DNA of 32,776 nt. It comes from a virus. Both the position numbers and the translations under genes were made by a program. The stretch's first letter is position 1, and the number at the start of each line of letters is the position of its first letter. This document shows, in pieces, positions 22,208-28,328 of the stretch. The stretch is taken from positions 1 through 32,776 of the IMG/VR virus record IMGVR_UViG_3300009068_003775. One strand, 5' to 3'. The notes beneath the pieces are model-generated. The model was given only the letters and a program-made list of their open reading frames with translations, had not been told where the DNA came from and ran no database searches.

Positions 22208-22612
22208 ATGGTAAAAACAGCACTGGATCTTTTTAATGATCCATTTTTTAACACCTTCTCAAATCTACAGAAGGTAACAACAACAACAAACTATCCACCT
22301 TATAATCAAATCAAACTAAATGATACAGAGTATATTCTTTCATTTGCTTTGGCTGGATTTTCTAAGGATGATGTCTCAGTATCGCTAGACAATCGCAAAC
22401 TTACAATCAAGGGCGAGAAGCAGGATGCTGAGTTACCAGAGGGTGCAGAGTATCTACATAAGGGCATTGCTGCTCGTAAGTTTACTGATATCTTCACCCT
22501 TCCTGAGTTTGTTGAGGTAGTTGGGGCTGAGTTTAAGGATGGTATCTTGGATATCAGACTTGAGAAGCAGATCCCAGAAGACAAACTGCCAAAAACAATA
22601 GCAATTAAGTAG
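22208..22612 (+). CDS. hsp20: Small heat-shock protein (Hsp20/alpha-crystallin family)
   Basis: 134 residues. N-terminal ALDLFNDPFFNTFSNL, then the alpha-crystallin domain with IKLNDTEYILSFALAGFSKDDVSVSLDN, LTIKGEK, YLHKGIAARKFTDIFTLPE and a late GAEFKDGILDIRLEKQIPE, as in bacterial IbpA-type chaperones and the Hsp20 of T4-like phages. An IAIK end replaces the usual I-x-I oligomerisation motif. It would hold unfolding proteins, perhaps virion parts. Codon use is more GC-rich than its neighbours, suggesting high expression. Confidence 0.93.
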   Translation: MVKTALDLFNDPFFNTFSNLQKVTTTTNYPPYNQIKLNDTEYILSFALAGFSKDDVSVSLDNRKLTIKGEKQDAELPEGAEYLHKGIAARKFTDIFTLPEFVEVVGAEFKDGILDIRLEKQIPEDKLPKTIAIK

Positions 22613-22624
22613 TACAATATAGTA
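22603..22624 (+). repeat. 22-bp direct repeat, copy 2 (promoter-like)
   Basis: Identical to 21993-22014. It includes the last two codons and stop of hsp20 and TACAAT at 22613-22618. The predicted transcript start, near 22625, is two bases before the 11-bp closing stem of RNA B. Confidence 0.75.
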
Positions 22625-22720
22625 GTCCCCACACAGGACCTTAGTGATGGATTAGTTACCCATTGGATAGAGACCGTGGCGCAAGTCAGGTGAATTGCCT
22701 GTGTGGGGCCTTAATATTTT
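22625..22720 (+). ncRNA. Putative structured small RNA B
   Basis: CCCCACACAGG at 22627-22637 pairs perfectly with CCTGTGTGGGG at 22698-22708, closing an RNA of about 82 nt right at the predicted start from the repeat promoter. Internal pairings such as ATGG/CCAT around the loop ATTAGTTAC and ACC/GGT are weaker. The 3' side ends CCTTAATATTTT, a poor terminator. Not a tRNA. An HNH gene follows 30 nt later. Confidence 0.55.
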
Positions 22721-22738
22721 CACGGTATAATGATAACA

Positions 22739-23011
22739 ATGACTGACAAAGAGTTGGAAAGTTATAACAAGCAGCAGTATAAAAAGATGCTTGCTAAGAT
22801 AAAAGAAGATTCTGGCTGTGTAGATTGTGGAATTAGCAACCATATTATCCTAGACTTTGATCACATAAGAGACAAGAAATATAATGTGTCAAGGATGATC
22901 CATGATGGTTTTTCATGGAGGGCTATTAAGAAAGAGATTGAAAAGTGTGAGGTGGTTTGTGCCAACTGCCACAGAATAAGGACCCATAATAGACTTAACG
23001 GCATGCTATAA
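22739..23011 (+). CDS. HNH endonuclease
   Basis: 90 residues from ATG 22739, preferred over ATG 22730 because TATAAT (22726-22731) ends 7 nt before it, fitting a leaderless transcript. Zinc knuckles CVDCG (Cys27, Cys30) and CANCH (Cys74, Cys77) flank LDFDH (Asp41-His42) and a final HR-RTHNR; this is the beta-beta-alpha metal fold of small HNH nucleases. Its position next to two putative RNAs and a tRNA array would suit a homing or DNA-packaging nuclease. Confidence 0.85.
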   Translation: MTDKELESYNKQQYKKMLAKIKEDSGCVDCGISNHIILDFDHIRDKKYNVSRMIHDGFSWRAIKKEIEKCEVVCANCHRIRTHNRLNGML

Positions 23012-23018
23012 TAATTAT

Positions 23019-23579
23019 ATGCTAAAAGAAGGCGACTTTGTTATGGGATCAACCTCTGAGGGGGTTGTACACGGCGTTATAGAGCACATCATGACTGAGG
23101 GTGGGATACTTGGTACACCTGGATCAGAATATGCTTTAGTTTCAATGCCACCAGAAAATCCAGCAATGTCAGTTAGAATACACAAAGAAGAAAACAGTAC
23201 ATGGAAGCCAACAGCATACAGTATTGGCATGATGTACAAGGATGCTGAAAAAGCAGATATGGATAATCACACAATGGATTCAGAAACAGCAATGGCAATG
23301 TATGACTCATCAATTGGAAAATCAATTAGCAAAGCATACGAAGGTTGCGGATGCCCTATGTGCAAAGAATTAAATGTAACATGCGAAGAGTGTCCTCAGT
23401 GTCAGGCTGGAGAAATGAAATCAGATTGCTGTGGTAATGTAAGTAAGCAAGCACCTTGTTGGGATGGATATGTACAAAGAGGAATGAAGCCAGGAGCAGA
23501 CGGTAAGCCAGTTCCTAATTGCATACCAGTTGCTAAATCAGATAGTTGGATTGACTCTCCATTTAGAATGGTAAAGTAA
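23019..23579 (+). CDS. Tudor-like beta-barrel plus Cys-rich protein
   Basis: 186 residues, leaderless start (TATAAT 23007-23012, six bases, ATG). Residues 3-75: GDFVMGSTSEGVVHGVIEHIM...STWKPTAYSIGMMY resembles the small barrel (gene-product with W-S-GG--RG-I-, then W-PT---VG) seen in phage capsid-protease-related proteins. Residues 105-140 contain eight Cys in CGCPMCK, CEECPQC and DCC groups, probably metal-binding. The end PCWDGYVQRGMKPGADGKPV followed by PNC resembles a C-terminal motif I recall from phage structural proteins. Role unknown. Confidence 0.6.
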   Translation: MLKEGDFVMGSTSEGVVHGVIEHIMTEGGILGTPGSEYALVSMPPENPAMSVRIHKEENSTWKPTAYSIGMMYKDAEKADMDNHTMDSETAMAMYDSSIGKSISKAYEGCGCPMCKELNVTCEECPQCQAGEMKSDCCGNVSKQAPCWDGYVQRGMKPGADGKPVPNCIPVAKSDSWIDSPFRMVK

Positions 23580-23707
23580 TGCCAAAGAAAAAAGCAGCAG
23601 CGTTTAATCCTATTCAGATTAAAGATGGATGGATTGTTAGATTATACAAAGATGGTCGAATTAAGTCTAAGATCGCACCATACGAAGTAAAGCATCCTAA
23701 AAAGTAA
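23579..23707 (+). CDS. 42-residue basic protein
   Basis: ATG overlaps the previous TAA by one base; TAA at 23705-23707. MPKKKAAAFNPIQIKDGWIV continues RLYKDGRIKSKIAPYEVKHP and ends KK. Lys-rich with a beta-hairpin-like centre (GWIVRLYKDGRIKSKI). No family recognised. Ends 2 nt before the convergent tRNA array. Confidence 0.65.
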   Translation: MPKKKAAAFNPIQIKDGWIVRLYKDGRIKSKIAPYEVKHPKK

Positions 23708-23709
23708 AG

Positions 23710-23783
23710 TACCCCTGGCAAGAATCGAACTTGCGACGCATGGCTTAGAAGTCCATCGTTCTGTCCACTGAACTACAGAGGTA
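23710..23783 (-). tRNA. tRNA-Arg (anticodon TCT)
   Basis: On the minus strand the acceptor arms TACCTCT and AGGGGTA pair (one G-U). The anticodon loop CTTCTAA carries TCT, which reads AGA/AGG. T-arm with GTTCGATTC. CCA not encoded. AGA is the main Arg codon of the phage genes here. Confidence 0.93.
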
Positions 23784-23786
23784 TTG

Positions 23787-23869
23787 CGGAAATAATAGGA
23801 TTCGAACCTATGGATCTTTCGATCTACGATTTAGCAAACCGTTGCATTCGACCACTCTGCCATATTTCC
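23787..23869 (-). tRNA. tRNA-Ser (anticodon GCT)
   Basis: Class II tRNA: acceptor GGAAATA/TATTTCC, anticodon stem-loop ACGGT-TTGCTAA-ATCGT with GCT, and a long variable arm AGATC-GAAA-GATC, as in serine tRNAs. Reads AGC/AGU. Confidence 0.93.
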
Positions 23870-23875
23870 ATTTTG

Positions 23876-23948
23876 CTGGGGATGCAGGCATCGATCCTGC
23901 GACATCCGAATTAACAGTTCGGCACTCTACCATCTGAGTTAATCCCCA
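23876..23948 (-). tRNA. tRNA-Asn (anticodon GTT)
   Basis: Acceptor TGGGGAT/ATCCCCA, anticodon stem-loop CCGAA-CTGTTAA-TTCGG with GTT. The T loop is ATCGATG with A at the usual T54, a small departure from consensus. Confidence 0.92.
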
Positions 23949-23952
23949 TTAG

Positions 23953-24026
23953 TACATCTGGAAGGACTTGAACCTTCGGCTCTCTGCATATAAGGCAGGT
24001 ACTCTAACCAACTGAGTTACAGATGT
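23953..24026 (-). tRNA. tRNA-Ile (anticodon TAT)
   Basis: Acceptor ACATCTG/CAGATGT, anticodon arm CCTGC-CTTATAT-GCAGA, anticodon TAT, T arm GAAGG-TTCAAGT-CCTTC. It reads AUA directly, without the lysidine-modified CAT tRNA normally used by bacteria. AUA is frequent in the genes of this window. Confidence 0.9.
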
Positions 24027-24030
24027 TTAG

Positions 24031-24104
24031 TACACCAGGTAGGACTTGAACCTACGATAGCCGAATTATGAGTTCGGTGCCTTAACCAACTTGGCTACTG
24101 GTGC
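24031..24104 (-). tRNA. tRNA-Met (anticodon CAT), elongator type
   Basis: Acceptor GCACCAG/CTGGTGT (first pair G-U), anticodon arm CCGAA-CTCATAA-TTCGG. It lacks the GGG/CCC anticodon-stem pairs of initiator tRNA. Ile(CAT, lysidine) is the alternative, but the adjacent Ile(TAT) makes Met more likely. Confidence 0.88.
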
Positions 24105-24110
24105 TTAATG

Positions 24111-24302
24111 TTAAACTCCGTTAACCTTTTTTATGGCATCTATTACAAGAAGTTTCATACCTAATGCATTTAGGTTATTATTTTCATCACCAATATCAAT
24201 TTTTTCTATTTCTATTAATATTTTATTCTTTACTAATTTAACAATTTTATGAGTACCGTCGCATTCTGGATAGTTTCTAGAGAATCCACAAGAACATGAC
24301 AT
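24111..24302 (-). CDS. CDGSH-type iron-sulphur protein
   Basis: 63 residues. CSCGFSRNYPECDGTHK holds Cys3, Cys5, Cys14 and His18, the three-Cys one-His ligands of the CDGSH [2Fe-2S] cluster. The rest (VKLVKNKILIEIEK...GMKLLVIDAIKKV) is not typical. Such proteins carry electrons or clusters; in this genome it might serve the many iron enzymes, but that is speculation. Start overlaps the stop of the upstream peptide gene by one base. Confidence 0.8.
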   Translation of the reverse strand: MSCSCGFSRNYPECDGTHKIVKLVKNKILIEIEKIDIGDENNNLNALGMKLLVIDAIKKVNGV

Positions 24303-24388
24303 TATTGTTCAACTCCATGCGTCATAACTATGTAACAAACAACATATCCCAAAATAAAAGCGGGAATTAAAAACAGTAAACTAATCAT
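24302..24388 (-). CDS. 28-residue single-span membrane peptide
   Basis: MISLLFLIPAFILGYVVCYI followed by VMTHGVEQ, almost entirely one membrane segment. AAGGAG 6 nt before the ATG and a consensus promoter upstream make it credible. It leads directly into the CDGSH gene. Confidence 0.6.
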   Translation of the reverse strand: MISLLFLIPAFILGYVVCYIVMTHGVEQ

Positions 24389-24410
24389 ATTATCTCCTTT
24401 ATCTATATTA

Positions 24411-24439
24411 AGTATACAGCCTACATAAGACTATGTCAA
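24411..24439 (-). promoter_or_regulatory. Minus-strand promoter TTGACA-N17-TATACT
   Basis: Read on the minus strand, TTGACA is the complement of 24434-24439 and TATACT of 24411-24416, spacer 17. The -35 overlaps the 3' end of the sulfotransferase gene. It drives the membrane peptide, the CDGSH gene and possibly the tRNA array (24388 to 23710). Confidence 0.82.
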
Positions 24440-25000
24440 TACTATACATTTTTCAAGACACAGATTGTAATATTCCATGACTTTGGAAGATCCCAATTCT
24501 CCATGTTCCTTTGAATGTAAAACTTTTTTAAATACATCATCGTAGTTTACATAAGATTTTGAAGTTACTAAATGACGTTCAGAAGGCTTAGAGATTATCT
24601 CATGATCCATTAATTCATTAGTTTTTTTAATGTCATAAGTTTTACTTAAATAGTTTATAATCTTATACATATTGTCAACAACATCTTCGTATTTTATAAA
24701 AATATCAATATTTTTTAACGCATAACTGTGAAATATTATAAATTCTGTTATTGCTGCTTTTATATAAAAATCAACAGGTTGAGATTTCCTTGTTGGCGAT
24801 ATATCTTCAAAGTGTAACTCCATACAAACCCAAGAAGTTATAGACTCTAATGGATCTCTAAGTATTGTAATTTTTATATCATGATTTTTTGTAATAAGTA
24901 AATCATGTCCTGATTCTAGTTGCATGTCTAAACTATGTTCTAGGTTTGCAGTAAGTATGTGTCGACCAGTTCTTGGGTATGTTGTAAGCAAAGCATTCAT
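24431..25000 (-). CDS. Sulfotransferase family protein, second type
   Basis: 189 residues. LLTTYPRTGRHILTANLEHSL (PRTGR loop at 9-13) and ITKNHDIKITILRDPLESITSW (Arg48, Asp49, Pro50) are the two PAPS-binding motifs; the loop has Arg-His where the partner at 20552 has Thr-Thr. It is shorter than typical sulfotransferases, so the acceptor side may be reduced. RBS AGGA upstream of the ATG. Confidence 0.75.
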   Translation of the reverse strand: MNALLTTYPRTGRHILTANLEHSLDMQLESGHDLLITKNHDIKITILRDPLESITSWVCMELHFEDISPTRKSQPVDFYIKAAITEFIIFHSYALKNIDIFIKYEDVVDNMYKIINYLSKTYDIKKTNELMDHEIISKPSERHLVTSKSYVNYDDVFKKVLHSKEHGELGSSKVMEYYNLCLEKCIVLT

Positions 25001-25007
25001 ATTAATC

Positions 25008-25157
25008 CTATAATTTAAAAGCAGAAGTAAGAGAGTCTCTTATTCTCAACTGTTTTCTTTCAAATTTAGAGAGATGTGTTTTATTTTTTAGTCTTTTAGA
25101 ATTTTTTTCTGATCTTCTTATTTTATTTTGTGAAGATTTGTTATTTGATTTTCTCAT
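25008..25157 (-). CDS. 49-residue highly basic protein
   Basis: MRKSNNKSSQNKIRRSEKNS, then KRLKNKTHLSKFERKQLRIR and DSLTSAFKL; about one third Lys/Arg. Leaderless start: TATGAT (complement of 25164-25169), six bases, ATG. Possibly a DNA- or RNA-binding peptide. No family recognised. Confidence 0.6.
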   Translation of the reverse strand: MRKSNNKSSQNKIRRSEKNSKRLKNKTHLSKFERKQLRIRDSLTSAFKL

Positions 25158-25185
25158 ACACTAATCATACCACATCCAGCATAAT

Positions 25186-25341
25186 TTATCCAGTATGGTA
25201 GTTTTTTAAATGTTTTTTACATACCCCGACAACAGCATACTCCACTATGTCGTTGTATGTTGCTGTCTCATTACAGAAATAACATTTTTCTTTTTTATCA
25301 TCTAAATGATTTTTGCCAGCATTATTAATATTTTCCCACAT
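25186..25341 (-). CDS. 51-residue zinc-finger-like protein
   Basis: CYFC (Cys20, Cys23) and VCKKH (Cys41, His44) give a C-x2-C ... C-x2-H metal site in a protein starting MWENINNAGKNHLDDKKEK. Leaderless start: TATGAT (complement of 25348-25353), six bases, ATG. Layout recalls the DUF7455-like protein at 8896. Confidence 0.65.
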   Translation of the reverse strand: MWENINNAGKNHLDDKKEKCYFCNETATYNDIVEYAVVGVCKKHLKNYHTG

Positions 25342-25365
25342 ATAACTATCATACCACACTAAGTT

Positions 25366-25833
25366 TCAAGACTTATTTCCATCCCAAAAACCAATTTTTG
25401 TAGTAGGTATATTGTTTTCTTCCCAAAGCCTAATAACATTTGGGTTATCATCTACAGCATGAATCACATGCCAATGCTTATTAATCTTTTCAAGTATATC
25501 CTTTTTAACTTCGTAGTCTGGCCTATGATCATCATCTGCTCTCATAAACAAAGCATGTGATGTAATATTATTAAAAGCCATCCACATAGATGTTAATCCA
25601 CGCCACTTCTCTTTTCTTGAGGTGACAACAAGAATTGCATGTTTATCAGAAACAGCATTATTAAGCATTAAAAGTACTTCTATATTTGGCAGGGCACCAA
25701 TAGAAGCCTCATGAAAGGCATCGTAATCCCTATTAGAGCCACGAACATGGTGTAGGTATGGGTCTACATTGGCTAAGGTACCATCTACATCAAATATGTA
25801 TGCTGAAGGCTTCAAACTAGTCCTGTCTTTCAA
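25366..25833 (-). CDS. HAD-family phosphatase, polynucleotide 3'-phosphatase type
   Basis: 155 residues from a TTG start inside the upstream gene. Motif I AYIFDVDGTL (Asp15, Asp17), motif II VVTSRKEKWR, and HAVDDNPNVI as motif IV. SNRDYDAFHEAS and RPDYEVKKDIL are typical of the phosphatase half of T4 Pnk-type proteins. It would remove 3'-phosphates from nicked RNA or DNA; the kinase half is absent, so it may need a partner. Repair of host-cut tRNA is one possible use, given the phage tRNAs nearby. Confidence 0.8.
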   Translation of the reverse strand: MKDRTSLKPSAYIFDVDGTLANVDPYLHHVRGSNRDYDAFHEASIGALPNIEVLLMLNNAVSDKHAILVVTSRKEKWRGLTSMWMAFNNITSHALFMRADDDHRPDYEVKKDILEKINKHWHVIHAVDDNPNVIRLWEENNIPTTKIGFWDGNKS

Positions 25834-25981
25834 AAAACTCTGTCATATAATTATCTAAACCTCTAGCAGTTGCAGCAGCAAGCATACGCATTCCAAGGGC
25901 ATTTGTTACAGAATCTTCAATTGGCAAAGCCTCAATAGCCCTTGCTATCTCTTCTCTTAAAGTCATGTCATCTATACTCAT
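25817..25981 (-). CDS. 54-residue helical hypothetical protein
   Basis: MSIDDMTLREEIARAIEALP, then IEDSVTNALGMRMLAAATAR and GLDNYMTEFFERQD. Start overlaps the previous stop by 4 nt (ATGA) and its stop overlaps the phosphatase start by 17 nt, so it is tightly coupled on both sides. Helical, acidic; no family recognised. Confidence 0.65.
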   Translation of the reverse strand: MSIDDMTLREEIARAIEALPIEDSVTNALGMRMLAAATARGLDNYMTEFFERQD

Positions 25982-26298
25982 TCTTCATCCTTTTCCCAAT
26001 ATGCTATACCATCTTCATCATAATCATCCCAGTTCTGACCTGAGACATCTGTTCTAATTTGATCTAGCCAAGCACTGGTATCTACTAAATAATATGTGCC
26101 CCACCATTCGTAAGGCTTATTAAGATACTTCCACATTCTTGCGTGATATTTATAACGAAATCCTAAATCGCTATCTAAAGACTCATCTAAGTCAATAGCC
26201 TTAACTAAATGATTACCAGCATAGCCACCAAGGAAATTTCCTATCCATCGTAATGGCCAGACCTTGGTTCTTTCAATCTTTGTCAAATGATTTATCAT
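25978..26298 (-). CDS. Hypothetical protein with Trp/Tyr-rich core
   Basis: 106 residues from the ATG at 26298 (MINHLTKIERTKVWPLRW); earlier in-frame ATGs at 26325 and 26349 would lie inside the upstream gene. Notable segments: WPLRWIGNFLGGYAGNHLVK, RYKYHARMWKYLNKPYEWWGTYY, and an acidic tail WDDYDEDGIAYWEKDEE. No family identified. The start is uncertain. Confidence 0.55.
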   Translation of the reverse strand: MINHLTKIERTKVWPLRWIGNFLGGYAGNHLVKAIDLDESLDSDLGFRYKYHARMWKYLNKPYEWWGTYYLVDTSAWLDQIRTDVSGQNWDDYDEDGIAYWEKDEE

Positions 26299-26389
26299 CT
26301 TTAGGTACCCATATTTTCTTTTCATTTTTGTACACTGGCCAATAGCCAAGGCTACGCCAGTCCATTTGAGTTATCTTAGGCTCTTTCAT
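26273..26389 (-). CDS. 38-residue hypothetical protein
   Basis: MKEPKITQMDWRSLGYWPVY continues KNEKKIWVPKDDKSFDKD. Overlaps the membrane protein gene upstream by 14 nt and the gene downstream by about 26 nt. Small, Trp-containing, no recognised family; supported mainly by its place in the coupled gene chain. Confidence 0.5.
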   Translation of the reverse strand: MKEPKITQMDWRSLGYWPVYKNEKKIWVPKDDKSFDKD

Positions 26390-26666
26390 TGCGATTCCAA
26401 ACTAATTTAGCAAAACTCCTCCAAGACAACCTTTCTGAATCTAAAGCCTTCCAGTGTCTATGTGATTGAATATATACTGCTGCATATGCAAGGGCAGAGA
26501 ATATAAATCCGTACTGTTTTGTAGCAACAGCATAAACTATCCACAAGGTCTCATTAAATAGAAGAATATACCAACCAAGAAAATTTTTACGACCAACAAA
26601 AAATATACCTGAGACCCCTATTACAGCAAGCACCCATGAGGCATAGTTGTTCATAAACTGGTTCAT
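26376..26666 (-). CDS. Three-span membrane protein
   Basis: 96 residues with hydrophobic segments at about 10-24 (WVLAVIGVSGIFFVG), 30-47 (LGWYILLFNETLWIVYAV) and 52-66 (YGFIFSALAYAAVYI), then a basic tail. NE-LW--YA--T-QYGF recurs in small phage membrane proteins and faintly recalls half of a PnuC-type transporter, but this is not a secure assignment. Confidence 0.6.
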   Translation of the reverse strand: MNQFMNNYASWVLAVIGVSGIFFVGRKNFLGWYILLFNETLWIVYAVATKQYGFIFSALAYAAVYIQSHRHWKALDSERLSWRSFAKLVWNRNERA

Positions 26667-26669
26667 AAT

Positions 26670-26795
26670 TTACTTAGAATTAGCCAATGGCATAACAGAG
26701 TCACAAGGACATATAATTGACTCAGGTAGTTCATGTACTTTAGTTGTGATTACAATAGATGTAGCACATTCAGGGCATTTATAGGTGTTTTTCAT
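26670..26795 (-). CDS. 41-residue zinc ribbon protein
   Basis: MKNTYKCPECATSIVITTKV continues HELPESIICPCDSVMPLANS. CPEC and CPC supply four Cys. Leaderless start: TATACT (complement of 26802-26807), six bases, ATG. One of several tiny zinc ribbons in this region. Confidence 0.7.
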   Translation of the reverse strand: MKNTYKCPECATSIVITTKVHELPESIICPCDSVMPLANSK

Positions 26796-26822
26796 ACTTC
26801 AAGTATAGCAGAAAAAGTTAGA

Positions 26823-27629
26823 TCAGTCAACTTCTTGAGATAAATCTTTTACTAATCTAAATATTTGATCAATATTTTTTTGATCTGTATGTATCATAAA
26901 ATCATTAATGTTATTGCCAATTGATATTTCTTTGATTATTTCCTTAACATGATCATATGTGCCCTTGGGGAAATGGTTAGGTTTTTTTGTAAATTTATAA
27001 TCGTGATACTCAATATCGTCTTCACTCATACCATCTTCAAGGATTAAGGGATCAATACACAGGATTGGCTTTGTATTTGTAAGTTGACCCCTTTTACCAT
27101 CTATTAAAATATCACCATTGATAATCATATAATCAGTATAGTTATTTGCTATTCTTATAGTTATTTCAGATGATCCAACAACCATTAATTTTGTTGTGTA
27201 TTCTTCATCTTTTATAATACTAACAAACTTTTCCATCCATTTTTCAGTCATTTCAACTCTCTTTGTATGTGTATCAACTAAAGAAGAGTCTCCAGGATAT
27301 TTATCAATAACTGTTTGCTCAAACTCGTCGCTGTATCTTCCAGCAACAAGGTTTAGGTCTACCCTATTATCTCCAAATTTTTGTGCTGTAAAAAATGTTT
27401 TTGCAACATATTCTGGTGTAACTGCATAAGCCCCAGCAGCGAGTATAATTCTAATTTTTTTAGTTGACCTAAAAATATCTGGAAGAAACATGGAAAAATC
27501 ATTACCTCCTGGACCATAAGGCATCAAAACTGATTCTATGTTTGCATCCTCTAACTGTTTTGCCATTTCTACCAGGCCTTCGGTGGTATTTGGCCAATGA
27601 ATTCTTTGCATCCAGTGAAAATTTAACAT
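26823..27629 (-). CDS. Luciferase-like (SsuD-type) flavin or F420 monooxygenase
   Basis: 268 residues from ATG 27629, chosen over the in-frame GTG at 27644 because TATACT (complement of 27636-27641) ends six bases before it. N-terminal MLNFHWMQRIHWPNT, AKQLEDANIESVLMPYGPGGNDF, KIRIILAAGAYAVTPEYVAK and RVDLNLVAGRYSDEF match the TIM-barrel luciferase-like family, most like alkanesulfonate monooxygenases. The C-terminal part is shorter and less conserved. The cofactor may be FMNH2 or F420; no reductase is seen nearby. Divergent from the gene at 27675. Confidence 0.8.
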   Translation of the reverse strand: MLNFHWMQRIHWPNTTEGLVEMAKQLEDANIESVLMPYGPGGNDFSMFLPDIFRSTKKIRIILAAGAYAVTPEYVAKTFFTAQKFGDNRVDLNLVAGRYSDEFEQTVIDKYPGDSSLVDTHTKRVEMTEKWMEKFVSIIKDEEYTTKLMVVGSSEITIRIANNYTDYMIINGDILIDGKRGQLTNTKPILCIDPLILEDGMSEDDIEYHDYKFTKKPNHFPKGTYDHVKEIIKEISIGNNINDFMIHTDQKNIDQIFRLVKDLSQEVD

Positions 27630-27674
27630 ATCTATAGTATACACTATACAAAGTTATTGGTGTATAATGGTTAA
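27630..27674. promoter_or_regulatory. Divergent leaderless promoter pair
   Basis: Minus-strand TATACT (27636-27641) serves the luciferase-like gene and plus-strand TATAAT (27663-27668) serves the gene at 27675. Each is six bases from its start codon. A 10-bp palindrome AGTATACACT-like segment lies at the minus -10. Confidence 0.65.
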
Positions 27675-28199
27675 ATGGAAAAGCACATAATCTCTTTGAT
27701 GTCACAAGAAGAGATAGATTTTATAAACTCTGAGATTAATAAAATAAAAGAATCCTCTGGAATATTGACTTGGGATGAGCAAGGTGGTGAGCAATTTCCA
27801 GAATTAACTGAAACTCATAAAATTGTTCAAAACAAAACTCTTGGTAAGATTATGTTTAATATTGAAATTCCAGATAGTTTAAGAGACAAACTTAAAGATA
27901 TTTCAACGCCTCTTGGTCATTCGGCTATTTGCCATCGTGCAGGGTACGCAGAGTATTCGGCAGAATGGGGTGCTCCAAGATTAGTAGACCATATGGATTC
28001 AACAGAATTATTTATGGTTGACTATCAATTAAGTTCAAATACAAATTGGGGATTAGTTATTGATGGTAATGTGTATAATCTTAAAGATAACGAGGCTATT
28101 GCTTTTTGTCCTAACAAACATATGCATGGAAGACCAGAGAAAGTTTTTAAAGACGGAGAGTATGTTCGAATGTTATTTTTAGAAATGTTAATCCGATAA
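27675..28199 (+). CDS. Putative 2OG/Fe(II) oxygenase-like protein
   Basis: 174 residues. LVDHMDSTELFMVDYQLS (His106-x-Asp108), NKHMHGRPEKV (His151) and EYVRMLFLEM (Arg165) reproduce the HxD...H...R spacing, with strand GLVIDGNVYNLKDNEAIAFCP between. The usual YEGGE strand is absent, so it is a more distant member than the others. Leaderless start. Divergent from the luciferase-like gene, with which it may be co-regulated. Confidence 0.65.
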   Translation: MEKHIISLMSQEEIDFINSEINKIKESSGILTWDEQGGEQFPELTETHKIVQNKTLGKIMFNIEIPDSLRDKLKDISTPLGHSAICHRAGYAEYSAEWGAPRLVDHMDSTELFMVDYQLSSNTNWGLVIDGNVYNLKDNEAIAFCPNKHMHGRPEKVFKDGEYVRMLFLEMLIR

Positions 28200-28325
28200 G
28201 CAAGTAAGACATACAAAAGGCTCATCGTTTTGTTTAAAATATAGTTGATCACATTGGCTACAGGCTACCTTGTAAGAATCAATCTTCTTAGCATATAGAC
28301 TCCAAGACGACTCAAACTTGTCCAT
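28188..28325 (-). CDS. 45-residue zinc ribbon protein
   Basis: MDKFESSWSLYAKKIDSYKV continues ACSQCDQLYFKQNDEPFVCL and TCLSD; CSQC and CLTC form a four-Cys ribbon. Its 3' end overlaps the convergent oxygenase-like gene by 12 nt. Upstream stop of the next gene is close (28329). Confidence 0.65.
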   Translation of the reverse strand: MDKFESSWSLYAKKIDSYKVACSQCDQLYFKQNDEPFVCLTCLSD

Positions 28326-28328
28326 GAC

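Noticed and set aside
22625-22720. RNA B as an IscB-type guide RNA linked to the HNH gene
   Set aside because: The HNH protein is only 90 residues and has no RuvC or bridge-helix region, and the RNA is too short for the known HNH-associated RNA class.
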